From: Candidozyma auris
Lineage: Eukaryota; Ascomycota; Pichiomycetes; Serinales; Metschnikowiaceae
NCBI RefSeq assembly: GCF_003013715.1
Contig: NC_072814.1
Location: forward strand, 1,984,001-2,048,000
Length of the DNA: 64,000 bases
Direction: 5' to 3'
In this document: in pieces, positions 39,107 through 48,291 of the stretch
Numbering within the stretch: the first letter of the stretch is position 1
How the letters are laid out: each line of letters opens with the position of its first letter
Position numbers and translations under genes: made by a program
Notes under the pieces: model-generated
What the model saw: the letters and a program-made list of their open reading frames with translations, nothing else
What the model was told of the DNA's origin: nothing
The model's database searches: none

Positions 39107-39850
39107 ATGTCTGAAAAGCCAATATTACCCTCGATTGTGTCCATGGGAGCACTCACAATCAATGACACTTCAAAACATGGGTTCGGATACAACCCCCTGG
39201 TTGGGCCTTCTTCCAATGCAATCACTCCGGAGTCATCGTCTATTCTCTTGAATAAGCGCTCTATCAGCCTAACTCCCGTCTCACACAACTCGATATACGA
39301 CCGAAATATCAATACCAAGAAGATCAATGAGATCAGTCTATCGTCACTAGCATACCTCTTCTGTGAGGTGGTGAACTGGGCACTGTCACAGTCCAAAGGG
39401 ATTCAGGATCTAGAAAATAGACTTAATGGGCTTGGGTATCAGATAGGCCAGCGGTTTTTGGAGCTAGTAAAACTACGAGAGGGAATGAAGCACGGCAAGA
39501 GAGAGATCAGAATCATCGAGATTCTACAATTTATACACGGTCCCTTCTGGAAGAGCCTCTTTGGGAAGACAGCCAACGATCTAGAGAAGTCACAAGACGT
39601 GAATGACGAGTATATGATCATCGATAATCTTCCGATAGTTTCCAAGTTCATCAGTATACCGAAAGAGTACGGCAATTTGAATTGCCTGGCATTTGTCGCT
39701 GGTATTATCGAGGGAGCATTAGACTCCTCCGGCTTTCATGCTACAGTTGTGGCACACTCGGCGCCTTCAGAGAACCATCCACTTCGCACGGTGTTCTTAA
39801 TCAAACTAGACGAACAATTGCTTCTCAGAGAGGAGATTAGATTCAATTAG
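39107..39850 (+). CDS. TRS31: TRAPP subunit Trs31 (TRAPPC5)
   Basis: 247 residues; S. cerevisiae Trs31 has 283. TRAPP Bet3-superfamily fold: SLSSLAYLFCEVVNWALSQ, then LNGLGYQIGQRFLELV, IEILQFIHGPFWKSLFGK and a late FVAGIIEGALDSSGF block. These are the diagnostic Trs31/TRAPPC5 segments. It is a core subunit of the TRAPP tethering/GEF complexes for Ypt1 in ER-to-Golgi and Golgi traffic. The first 60 residues are a low-complexity extension as in yeast. Divergent from the spliced unknown gene with 144 bp between, containing TGGCTGCGAAAA (38984-38995). Confidence 0.93.
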   Translation: MSEKPILPSIVSMGALTINDTSKHGFGYNPLVGPSSNAITPESSSILLNKRSISLTPVSHNSIYDRNINTKKINEISLSSLAYLFCEVVNWALSQSKGIQDLENRLNGLGYQIGQRFLELVKLREGMKHGKREIRIIEILQFIHGPFWKSLFGKTANDLEKSQDVNDEYMIIDNLPIVSKFISIPKEYGNLNCLAFVAGIIEGALDSSGFHATVVAHSAPSENHPLRTVFLIKLDEQLLLREEIRFN

Positions 39851-40019
39851 TAAGAAAGAGGAGAATGAATAACATGGAGGGTAATTATAGTAGCACCTCT
39901 AAGATTTGACTGTAAACCTTGTCCCTTTGGGGTGTACTTGGTATCAATGCAGTGTGCACGACTGGAGGTCAATTTTTCAGTATACTGAGGTAGATAATCT
40001 CAAATACTACGACAGCAAA

Positions 40020-40670
40020 ATGGGTATTAACATAAGAAGGGCTACTATAGAGGATGTCCAGGCGATGCAAAATGCTAACTTGCTCAACTTGCCCGAGAAC
40101 TACCAGTTAAAATACTATATGTACCATATCTTATCCTGGCCCCAAGCAAGCTTTGTGGCTACCACTTACGACCCTATTGAGAATGACGAGGATGGTGAGA
40201 GCAGCGAGGTCCTTGCAGAAGAAGCTAACCAGATCCATTCTTCCTCTGCAGACCCGAAAGGAGACACTTCTTACATCAGAAAAGGAGAGAAGATCGTTGG
40301 ATACGTCTTGGGAAAGATGGAAGACGACCCGGAAGCCGAGGACAAGACTCCACACGGACACATTACGTCGTTGGCAGTCATGAGAACATACCGAAGGATG
40401 GGCTTGGCTGAGAAATTGATGCGCCAATCTTTGTATGCCATGTGTGAGGTTTTCAAGGCGCAATATGTCTCTTTGCACGTCAGAAAGTCCAACAGAGCAG
40501 CATTACATTTGTACAGGGATTCCCTACTGTTTGAAATGACCAACATAGAAAAATCATACTACCAGGACGGTGAAGATGCATATGCTATGAGGAAGGACTT
40601 GAAGATAGAGGAGATGCTTCCGTACCATGGCCATGAGGAACAGGACGACTTTACACAAGATCTTATATAA
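40020..40670 (+). CDS. ARD1: NatA catalytic subunit Ard1 (Naa10)
   Basis: 216 residues from ATG 40020; [13 protein letters not shown] is the standard Ard1 start, so the 38 extra upstream residues of the frame are leader. GNAT acetyltransferase: [18 protein letters not shown] (about 22-39), then [20 protein letters not shown], where RRMGLA is the acetyl-CoA loop, and [13 protein letters not shown]. The protein N-terminally acetylates nascent chains with Nat1 at the ribosome exit. An acidic insertion at about 55-85 lengthens the middle, as in S. cerevisiae Ard1 (238). CTG at 40527-40529 is at a position where relatives carry a small residue; serine fits. Confidence 0.95.
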   Translation: MGINIRRATIEDVQAMQNANLLNLPENYQLKYYMYHILSWPQASFVATTYDPIENDEDGESSEVLAEEANQIHSSSADPKGDTSYIRKGEKIVGYVLGKMEDDPEAEDKTPHGHITSLAVMRTYRRMGLAEKLMRQSLYAMCEVFKAQYVSLHVRKSNRAALHLYRDSLLFEMTNIEKSYYQDGEDAYAMRKDLKIEEMLPYHGHEEQDDFTQDLI

Positions 40671-40788
40671 ATTATAGAGTTCGCTTGCAGTAATGTAATT
40701 GGGGGACTTACAAAATCTAATATACAAAGGATGCAAATAAGGGGGTTTAGTCATGAAGCATTGGTGCTATGATGGTAAAAATGATGCT

Positions 40789-41559
40789 CTAGTATCTCTC
40801 CTTCATTCTGGAGGCCACAGTACGCAAATTACCATAAACCTTTCCTGGAGGAGAACCCAAGATGAGCGACACCACAGCCTCTCTTGCCATTCTGATATGC
40901 GTGAAACCACCCAAAATGTGAATCTTAGAGTCTGCCAAAACGATTCTGGTTCTTGTGGCATTTTCGATCGCAAACTTTGTTTTGCCGTCTTTACCCGCAA
41001 TACGACCAATAGCTCTGGATAAGTGGTCACCAGTTAATGTCTTGACGTCCTTGATCTCGAAAGTCTCAATATATAGATCGTCCAATCTCAAAAGGGCGAT
41101 GGCATCATCAACATCGAAACCGAGGGTGAATGCCTTGATGAAGTCAGCACCTTTCTGCAATGCACCTTCATCCTCTGTATGCTTGTTTGTTTTCAACTCG
41201 ACCGTCTTAGTCTTCAAGTTCATCCTCACTTGTAGCTTCAAGTGTTCCACCAAAGGCGGGTAGATCTTCATCCATGTGTTCTTTAAGGGTGACATTCTGT
41301 GAGGAGGAACGGGCACTTTTCTGATTTCTAGCTTTACTTTCATGCCGCTTTTACTAGCAGCAGGGAATTTTGGCTTCCCGCTTTCGTCTAGAACGACCGA
41401 CAGAGGTTGAGGTTCATCATCTTTCATCTCGTCATCTTCGTCTACCGTTTTAGGCTCCTCACGTGGAATAGTGTTCACGTCCACCAAAACTTCGTTTTCT
41501 TCGCTGACATCCGACTTGGAAGCCACAGGCAATTTCTTTATGGCGGTGGGTGCAGTCAT
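40789..41559 (-). CDS. PNO1: Pno1/Dim2 KH protein of pre-40S
   Basis: 256 residues from ATG 41559 (MTAPTAIKK, as in S. cerevisiae MVAPTALKK). The frame runs 22 residues further but that lead is unlike the family. Two KH domains: the first, degenerate one at about 100-170 and the second at about 175-250. Nearly every residue of the second matches yeast, for example TGDHLSRAIGRIAGKDGKTK and LADSKIHILGGF, with the GxxG-like IAGKDG loop. Pno1 binds the 3' end of 18S pre-rRNA, recruits Dim1 and blocks Nob1 cleavage at site D. Convergent with ARD1 (118 bp). Confidence 0.96.
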   Translation of the reverse strand: MTAPTAIKKLPVASKSDVSEENEVLVDVNTIPREEPKTVDEDDEMKDDEPQPLSVVLDESGKPKFPAASKSGMKVKLEIRKVPVPPHRMSPLKNTWMKIYPPLVEHLKLQVRMNLKTKTVELKTNKHTEDEGALQKGADFIKAFTLGFDVDDAIALLRLDDLYIETFEIKDVKTLTGDHLSRAIGRIAGKDGKTKFAIENATRTRIVLADSKIHILGGFTHIRMAREAVVSLILGSPPGKVYGNLRTVASRMKERY

Positions 41560-42420
41560 TGTAGTTGGGCTAACTGGAGTCGGTGGACAGAAAAAAGTAG
41601 GTGATGAGATGAGTATGTACTGCATCGCATAGTTCCCATAAGTAAGTTAGTAGTAGAGGATCTAGAGAAAAGCCAACGTGAATTTTAGTTACATATAATA
41701 AGGGCAGAAGTAGAATGTGTAGTTAAGAATCGTATTTAATTCTTCGAATTTTCTGTCCACGCCGCTCACACAATAGAGTAGATGAATAAAGGAATAAAGA
41801 AGACGATTCAAGTGCAGAAGAAAGGATTCTCACTTTGCCCTGAGAAACAAAAAAGAAGAATGGATACAATTTTTAAAGCAAATAAATAGTCTACTTCAAC
41901 ACTATATGGTAAATCAGTGTTGTGTTTGCAAGCACGTTTCGGCTACAGACAACCTCATTTTTGCAACCATTGGGCGAGCGTTTACAATTTATGATGTAGT
42001 AGCGAATTAGCTCTTTTCTTTTAGCCTAGCAACTAAAAAGGGTTTCAATCGAAGTGCTGAATTAAATACTATCCCTCACGTCCCTGTTTTTTATACCAGC
42101 CAGTAAGCGGCCTCCATATCATTGCTTACACGATCACTTGGTAGCTTAGCCAAGTATGAACCACATACTTATTACACAGCAGTTTATAGTAGTACAAATA
42201 ATCATTGTCATCATAGTAGAAGCTGTATTCACATCTTTGGGCCGACAAAGAGTCAATTCTTTTCATCTCGAACGACTGCCGCTACAATCCCGGGGTTTTA
42301 CACTTGCTCTATGCAAGGAAAGCGCGATATATAAAATAGGCAGGCTCTTCCCAGCTTGTCCTACTATCCACATCTCATTATAACAAGCATTCAACTGCAA
42401 CAAGCTGAAATAGACTTGAA
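41560..42420. other. Intergenic: divergent PNO1/MDM31 region
   Basis: 861 bp. Contains a TTTTTGCAACCA variant near 41955 and the MDM31 TATA box at 42328. A minus-strand TACTAAC near 41646-41652 with a downstream CAG could hint at a PNO1 leader intron, but no donor was found. Confidence 0.4.
42328..42336 (+). promoter_or_regulatory. TATA box upstream of MDM31/32 gene
   Basis: TATATAAAA, ending 84 bp before the ATG at 42421. Confidence 0.6.
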
Positions 42421-44289
42421 ATGTATAACATATCCAGTATGATGAGAGGCAGAATGTTCGGGCTGGCCCGTCTATTGCCAATCAAAAACCGCCGCATTCA
42501 ACCTCTCGGCCTTTGTCACCATCTTGGAATGAATAAGAAACAGCTACAAACGCTATGGCGTTCCCAAAGACCCTTTTCGTATAGTGCAAGCCGTGCAAAA
42601 GACTTGGACCCGCTCAGACCAACCAAGTCCCAGCTTCTTGAGGGAGCCTCCTCGAAGCTTTCGCGTTTTTGGATTCACATCAAGTGGCCCTTGACAAGAA
42701 ACAATAGACCTTTTTCGATTGATGACTTTTCCGCCTTCGCCTCCTGGCTCGTTATGGGTAACATTCTTTGGATCGTGTTGGGTACAACCACTTTTGGCTT
42801 GGTGACAATGTACTCTATCCATACCTTTGACACCTTCTGGAATACCATAAGTGGAGATGAGGATGATGATAACGAAGATGTAGCTCCGCAGGCCAAGGAC
42901 AAAACATTTCTATCTTATCTTGCGGGGTCCATTTTATCACAAGGTTTTGGTATGAGACTTGTCTTCGAGAAAGGCAGTGTGTTACCCGAACTCTCTGACG
43001 GAATGCTCAAATTCAGAAACGTGAAGGTAGTGTCTTCTGAGAGAGACGAAAACTTCAGGATTTTTGCAAAGATTCAAGAACTCAATATGACCCTATCATT
43101 CAAGAAGTGGTACGAGGGTAATGGTCTCATTGACGACGTTGAAATTTTCGGTATGCATGCGAAGGTCTTGAGAAAGGACGACTCTCTTGCACCCATTAGT
43201 ACAGAAGATATCGCCGGTGATCAAAATACTCTCAGCTCTATGGCAATGTCCATGAGCAAATATGACACACACAATATTCATAATGACTTCTCTGAGCACA
43301 AATACGAGGAGCTCAAGGCCGTTGCTCAGAGAAAATCCCCTCTTGTTTCTCCTAACTATCAGCTAGGCCATGTTAGGGTTCACGACTCCTTCATTGAGAT
43401 CTTTGAAAATCATGACACCATGCCTTTTAAAGTTACAATCTTCAATTGCGATCTTCCTCAATTCCGTGGTGATCGCCTAATTGTCGACTTTTTTAATGCT
43501 AATAATGTCACTGGAGCTGTCAACAACTCAATGTTCACCATTCACAAGCATCAAACTTTCACCGATGAGAATGTCGTGAGATTCAAGCTTGATAGCATCG
43601 ATATGGAGTCAATTTCTAAGGCAAATCCGCAACTGAAATTCAATTGGATTGTAAATGGAAAAGCTGAAATCCTTGCTGACATCCGCCTTCCTGAGACTAA
43701 ATCTAAGGATGAAGGAAGCTTTTTCTCTTCGATATCATTTCAACAGGTGTGGAATGATCTTAAGACAGCAACTTCATCTCCTCGCGATGCAGCTGAAGGT
43801 GATGACAGCAACGACAGTTTGATAAAAGGTGCCATTGCGGCAATTTACGAAACGTTCAGAAAGAACAAGGAGACAAAAAGCGAGGACTTACGAAACGAAA
43901 ATGAGTATGTCATTGTTAATGTCAAGGTCAAATTCAAAAACATCAAGGCAACTATGCCGAAGCATTTGCCAATGGCCACATCCACTGCACTTCCTTTTGT
44001 AACGCTTCACAATTTAAGAGCGTTGGTCGGTTTTGTCAATAGCCTCGAGAAGGACAAGAGCGATTCGATTCTCATAAAGACAACAGTGATAGAAAAACTC
44101 GCTGATTTGTACAACCTTGATAACATCACTCAGACACGTATATTTGATGCAATCGTGGCAGACATTTATGATGATTTATTGAAGGACATCAAGTTGGATG
44201 AGAAGCGCATTTTGGAGGAAAAGGCCAATTCTTGGTCCCACACGGTGGCCAGTCAACTCCTATTGCTTGGACTTGGAGTTCTCGCCTAA
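42421..44289 (+). CDS. Mitochondrial inner-membrane protein, Mdm31/Mdm32 family
   Basis: 622 residues. The N terminus is basic and Ser/Arg-rich to about 55 (import signal), then WIHIKWPLTRNNRPFSIDDF, a TM segment (about 105-130, WLVMGNILWIVLGTTTFGL), a matrix/intermembrane domain with the conserved LRFRNVKV-like block (SDGMLKFRNVKVVSS near 194-208) and a last TM at the very C terminus (SQLLLLGLGVLA). Mdm31 and Mdm32 span the inner membrane and support mitochondrial morphology, mtDNA nucleoid stability and cardiolipin homeostasis. Length equals S. cerevisiae Mdm32 (622), while the pre-TM segment reads more like Mdm31; I leave it at family level. Confidence 0.87.
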   Translation: MYNISSMMRGRMFGLARLLPIKNRRIQPLGLCHHLGMNKKQLQTLWRSQRPFSYSASRAKDLDPLRPTKSQLLEGASSKLSRFWIHIKWPLTRNNRPFSIDDFSAFASWLVMGNILWIVLGTTTFGLVTMYSIHTFDTFWNTISGDEDDDNEDVAPQAKDKTFLSYLAGSILSQGFGMRLVFEKGSVLPELSDGMLKFRNVKVVSSERDENFRIFAKIQELNMTLSFKKWYEGNGLIDDVEIFGMHAKVLRKDDSLAPISTEDIAGDQNTLSSMAMSMSKYDTHNIHNDFSEHKYEELKAVAQRKSPLVSPNYQLGHVRVHDSFIEIFENHDTMPFKVTIFNCDLPQFRGDRLIVDFFNANNVTGAVNNSMFTIHKHQTFTDENVVRFKLDSIDMESISKANPQLKFNWIVNGKAEILADIRLPETKSKDEGSFFSSISFQQVWNDLKTATSSPRDAAEGDDSNDSLIKGAIAAIYETFRKNKETKSEDLRNENEYVIVNVKVKFKNIKATMPKHLPMATSTALPFVTLHNLRALVGFVNSLEKDKSDSILIKTTVIEKLADLYNLDNITQTRIFDAIVADIYDDLLKDIKLDEKRILEEKANSWSHTVASQLLLLGLGVLA

Positions 44290-44328
44290 TTCACGCATCT
44301 AGCATCATGTACATAGACCATTATGCAT

Positions 44329-44952
44329 TTACTTTTCACGGATTTTGAGCGGTACCAGTAGCTTTGTTCTCTTATCACCCATTATGTCTTTTTCAACATC
44401 TTCGTCTAGCGGCTTCGACCCTATACCTAGCATTGTACCTCGTTGTCTATGACTTATATCCTTCTTATCTTGAACGTCTTCTCTGCCGTCCCAACCCATC
44501 CCTCGTAGAAGCGCTGCTCCAAATTGATCGACAGGAACTTCGCCATAATCCTGTTCTGTAGGTTCGGAGGTATCGTTTGCGTCACCTAAAATGACTAACC
44601 CAGTGTCATCGACGCTTTTACCTTCGAGTAAACTTGCACGAGACTCGTCAATGTTGTTTGACTCATCTTTCTTTTCAAAAGACCCTTTCTTCCTTCGTAC
44701 TATGCCACTAGACAAAGATTGGGGCTTGATGACAAGCGTCTTTCTCTCATTCACATGGGTTTCACCAGCCATAGCTCCCTTCTCCAGGAAAGCATCTATT
44801 GACGTTTTAGTAGAGCTTTCTTCATGACGATCATCGTCTAATAAATTCTTCAGAGAAGCAAGATTTCCCACATTTGCTCTCTTTGTAAGCCTATTTCCAG
44901 GCTTGGATGGCTTCTGGACTTTGTTTTTTAGGTTCAACAGAAACCCACCCAT
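44329..44952 (-). CDS. SPP2: Splicing factor Spp2 (G-patch-like)
   Basis: 207 residues; S. cerevisiae Spp2 has 185. The diagnostic block is YGEVPVDQFGAALLRGMGW (about 135-153), the Spp2/GPKOW G-patch core that binds and activates the helicase Prp2 before the first splicing step. The N terminus begins MGGFLLNLKNKV with a basic stretch, also typical. C-terminal region is charged (GIGSKPLDEDVEKDIMG). Convergent with MDM31/32 (39-bp gap) and divergent from ELG1. Confidence 0.88.
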   Translation of the reverse strand: MGGFLLNLKNKVQKPSKPGNRLTKRANVGNLASLKNLLDDDRHEESSTKTSIDAFLEKGAMAGETHVNERKTLVIKPQSLSSGIVRRKKGSFEKKDESNNIDESRASLLEGKSVDDTGLVILGDANDTSEPTEQDYGEVPVDQFGAALLRGMGWDGREDVQDKKDISHRQRGTMLGIGSKPLDEDVEKDIMGDKRTKLLVPLKIREK

Positions 44953-45540
44953 GAAAGATGCCTTGATTGATGCTAATGCAGGTTTGGTGAGATTCCCCAG
45001 ATAGGATGTACTTTGGAGTGTTTGGCAACAAAAACGATATGCTTTTTTTGTTTCAAGACTAACTTGGCGAAAGGAACTAGGCCGAAGAAGAATGATATAA
45101 TGTTGTCAGATCCAAGAGTTTTTTATTAGGGTTTCTTTACCACACCCTAACATCCTTAGATGCATGATTTGCTTATGGGAAGCTCTTCTGACCAAGTATT
45201 GTTCGATCGCTGTCGCTTTTCTTTTGACTCCATTCGGTCGAAATCTTTCACTATTTCTTCATATATATATATATATGTATATATATTCCTCGAGCACAAA
45301 GTTCGTTGCAAGCCAACTCGAATGCTTTTTGCAGCCATGCTCCTTCATCAGGATTTAAATTCAGAAACACAAGCTTTTTCCTTAAGGAATCCAATTCATA
45401 AGACATGTAACCATTCTCCTTCAGTTCCGACCGACTTCTTGTGTATTTCCCTAAGCTTGAATGCTCGAAGCTCACATGGTGATCTTTTAGAACTAATACG
45501 CGGTATAATTCGCGTTCAACTATTTACTATTCTACCAGTG
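44953..45540. other. Intergenic: divergent SPP2/ELG1 region
   Basis: 588 bp. Has facing TTAGGGTTT (45126-45134) and ACCCTAA (45144-45150), an AT dinucleotide run (45261-45287) and TTTTTGCAGCCA (45326-45337). The ELG1 reading frame is open through part of this, but the encoded residues (a YIYIYVYIF stretch from the AT run) do not look like protein. Confidence 0.55.
45261..45287. repeat. AT dinucleotide microsatellite
   Basis: 27 bp of AT repeat interrupted once by G, in the ELG1 upstream region. Confidence 0.9.
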
Positions 45541-48291
45541 ATGATGCTGGGCCTGGAACAATACCTACAGCATCGATCAGACCCATTTGCCCCTGGAAAT
45601 GAGCATGGTGATCCAGAATCTGGCTTAAGTTTCAGCAGCGGGGCAATTTCGGAAGAGATAACCGATATCGATGAGAAGGAGGACCCCGTGGAATATCAGA
45701 GCTCAGAGCAAGCCAGGCTGAAAGAGTCCTTGAATCTTTTGAAGATTCTTTCAGGTAAACAAAGTGCCTTCAAGGCAGCTCAGACAAAGAAAAAGGTTAG
45801 AAACCTGGGCCTTGAAGAAAAAAAGTACCTGGAATCAGAATTAACAGATTCATCGCTTGATGCACCTATGTATGAGCCATTATCTGAAAAAGCAGATCTG
45901 TTGAAAGAGCTTGAACAACGAATGTACAGTTCCAGGAAGTCAGCATCCGCCATGGATCTTCTCAATATACGACGAGCTGAAAAACATGAAGAGAACCTTC
46001 CCTCAGAGGAGCATGTGGAGGTCATTCCAGATCATGAAAGTTCTGATTGCGAGCCTGAAGTCATCGAGGAGATACAAACGAATAAAGTTGCAGTTCGAGA
46101 TATATTTTCGAGCTTTGGCCATCGCCGTAAGATGAACAAGGACGGAGAATGGAAACTCGAGGTGAAGCTTCGCATAAGTCCAAACAAACTTGGGGAAATC
46201 AAGAAATACGATGACCCCTTCAGAACACGAGGAATAAATCCCGGTGGAAGCAGTATGATAAATACGCTAATGAGGAAGCGTCACACTAAGATTGTCACGC
46301 TACGCCTACCATCAAATTTTCTCCAAGAGATTCAAAAGACTCTTAACCCGCTTTATACTAAGAGTTCAGGGATACCGAACGGTAAGAGTGCTAGATGCGT
46401 ATTCGATGAAATGATGCAAAGCGCCAGTGTAACAGCTTATCCCAAGCTTACACCTTTGCAGAAAGCAAAAGAACTATATCCACCGCCAATAAGAAGGCAA
46501 GAGATGCACGTCATTGATAGAGATCAGCTTTTACATATATCAACTTCATCGAATCTCAAACCTCGGGAGAAGAGGACTTCTATTCATGAAAATCTAGGGT
46601 CTCTCTCCTCGTTATGCATCCACAAATATCCTCCACAGAATGGCCACGAGTCAATCAGCAGCATTCTTAACACCATTGACGACATAGATGATTTTATTGC
46701 CGACAAGGCACCACTTGCATTCGAAAGCCAACCGCATACGCGGATTTACAAGCAATTCATACAACATCACGCTTTAGATAACAATCAGCTCTGGACGGAC
46801 AAGTTTTCTCCCCCCAGCGCAGACGATTTATTACTCGACCCTCAGACTAGGTACACTTTTGGGCGGTGGATTAACAACGCCTTCTCCATACTCAAATCGC
46901 AATCAACAAAGACACCAAGGAATGTGAAAATCCGTGAGCAACAGATGAGGCAACGAAAGAAACAATCTCAATCCATGCAAGGCTTCATTGTAAATGACAT
47001 AGAAGACGATTCGGAAGAAACAGAGGAGGATGTTTTTGTTCCTGTTCTCATACTACAAGGTCCACTGGGTTGTGGTAAATCAGCTGCAGTGTATGCTGCC
47101 ATGAAAGCACTCGATGGATATGTTTATGAGATTAATGCTGGGCAAAATCGATCCAGAAGAGATCTCTACGGTCCTCTCAAAGAGTTTTGCACCACAAACA
47201 TTATTAGTCAGAGAGGCCAAGAGAAATCATTTCAAGAAGGATTGGTGTTCTTTGAGGATTGCGATGTGCTATTTGAGCAAGATAAAACATTCTGGACTGC
47301 TGTCCAGGATGTAATCAATTTCTCCAAGCGACCCATTGTCATCTCGGCGCAGGACACTTCAAGTATACCACGTTCCATTTGGGAGCAAGCCGAAGAACAA
47401 AATTCCGTAATATATATCGAGAGTCAGGATACGGAAGCTTTCAAACAGTACATTTGGCTATGTTGCTTCTCCGAAGGCTACGATTTATCTGACAATATCT
47501 TAGACTGGGTCTCAAAGCAAAGCAACAGAGGCTCTTACGACGTAAGAAAGGCACTCATGATTTCCCAATGGCTCTGCAAAGAAGACGTGGATCTAAACTC
47601 TGATGAAACTCTTCTGATAGATATGAGACGTGACCAAACCAACGATTCGAACTACGACAGTTCGCTAGAAGCTTTCGCTCGAGAACGTGATATTCTCTCT
47701 TCCTCAGATGTGATCGTTGCCAATATGAGATCGGTGAAGCTCCAGGAACAAAGTCCCAATGAATTACTAGACTCATATATCGTTGACGATGGTCAATCGC
47801 TCCATCCTTCTCCTGAACCCGATGAGTGCAATGTTGGAAAATATATTCACAATAGGCTTAATGTCAAAAACGACAAAGAGCTATCACTATTACTGTTTAA
47901 TAAGATTAGAAGCGTTGTTTTGGAATTCGTTGCCTCACGAACTAAAAAGAGACCGAAGTTTCTTCAGGACTACTACGGAGTTCGAACATCAACGAGAAGC
48001 CGCTCTTCTGAGTCCTCATTTGATCTGCCGATGCTCGACGCACAAGACTTACCTGAGACATCAGTGTGCTACAGCATGAGTAAGACCTCTTTTATTCTTG
48101 AACTAGCAGCCTACTGTCGTGATTGGGCACGCTTTCAAAAAGCTCTATATGATGTTGAGCGAGAGAGAAGACAGAAAGGCGAAGATATCAGTATAGAGGC
48201 CATGGGATGGAGACATTTTCAGAAAGGAACAGCAGAAATCTTATCCGTCTTTCCAAATGTCAAAGCTTCGCCTAAATCAATCTCGTCCTAG
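45541..48291 (+). CDS. ELG1: Elg1, alternative clamp unloader (ATAD5 homologue)
   Basis: 916 residues from the paired ATGs at 45541/45544; the frame extends in-frame to ATG 45160, giving 1043, but the extra part is low-complexity leader. AAA+ ATPase large subunit: Walker A near 507-514 (GP-x-GCGKSA, with x encoded by CTG, so serine here), Walker B VFFEDCDVLF, and an RFC-like helical C-terminal part (SFILELAAYCRDWARF). WTDKFSPPSADDLL just before the AAA domain is the RFC-box style lead. Elg1 replaces Rfc1 with Rfc2-5 to unload PCNA after replication. The stop overlaps the stop of SPT3 on the other strand by 20 bp. Confidence 0.9.
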   Translation: MMLGLEQYLQHRSDPFAPGNEHGDPESGLSFSSGAISEEITDIDEKEDPVEYQSSEQARLKESLNLLKILSGKQSAFKAAQTKKKVRNLGLEEKKYLESELTDSSLDAPMYEPLSEKADLLKELEQRMYSSRKSASAMDLLNIRRAEKHEENLPSEEHVEVIPDHESSDCEPEVIEEIQTNKVAVRDIFSSFGHRRKMNKDGEWKLEVKLRISPNKLGEIKKYDDPFRTRGINPGGSSMINTLMRKRHTKIVTLRLPSNFLQEIQKTLNPLYTKSSGIPNGKSARCVFDEMMQSASVTAYPKLTPLQKAKELYPPPIRRQEMHVIDRDQLLHISTSSNLKPREKRTSIHENLGSLSSLCIHKYPPQNGHESISSILNTIDDIDDFIADKAPLAFESQPHTRIYKQFIQHHALDNNQLWTDKFSPPSADDLLLDPQTRYTFGRWINNAFSILKSQSTKTPRNVKIREQQMRQRKKQSQSMQGFIVNDIEDDSEETEEDVFVPVLILQGPLGCGKSAAVYAAMKALDGYVYEINAGQNRSRRDLYGPLKEFCTTNIISQRGQEKSFQEGLVFFEDCDVLFEQDKTFWTAVQDVINFSKRPIVISAQDTSSIPRSIWEQAEEQNSVIYIESQDTEAFKQYIWLCCFSEGYDLSDNILDWVSKQSNRGSYDVRKALMISQWLCKEDVDLNSDETLLIDMRRDQTNDSNYDSSLEAFARERDILSSSDVIVANMRSVKLQEQSPNELLDSYIVDDGQSLHPSPEPDECNVGKYIHNRLNVKNDKELSLLLFNKIRSVVLEFVASRTKKRPKFLQDYYGVRTSTRSRSSESSFDLPMLDAQDLPETSVCYSMSKTSFILELAAYCRDWARFQKALYDVERERRQKGEDISIEAMGWRHFQKGTAEILSVFPNVKASPKSISS

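Noticed and set aside
41640..41660. Minus-strand TACTAAC upstream of PNO1 as a leader intron
   Set aside because: No GTATGT-like donor was found upstream on that strand, and the spacing to the nearest AG is unlike the other introns here.
41988..42060. ATGATGT and CTGA spaced like a box C/D snoRNA
   Set aside because: C box deviates, the flanks do not form a convincing stem, and no rRNA complementarity was apparent.
45160..45540. ELG1 start at the upstream ATG (45160), giving 1043 residues
   Set aside because: The extra segment includes residues coded by an AT microsatellite and promoter-like motifs, and family similarity begins later.
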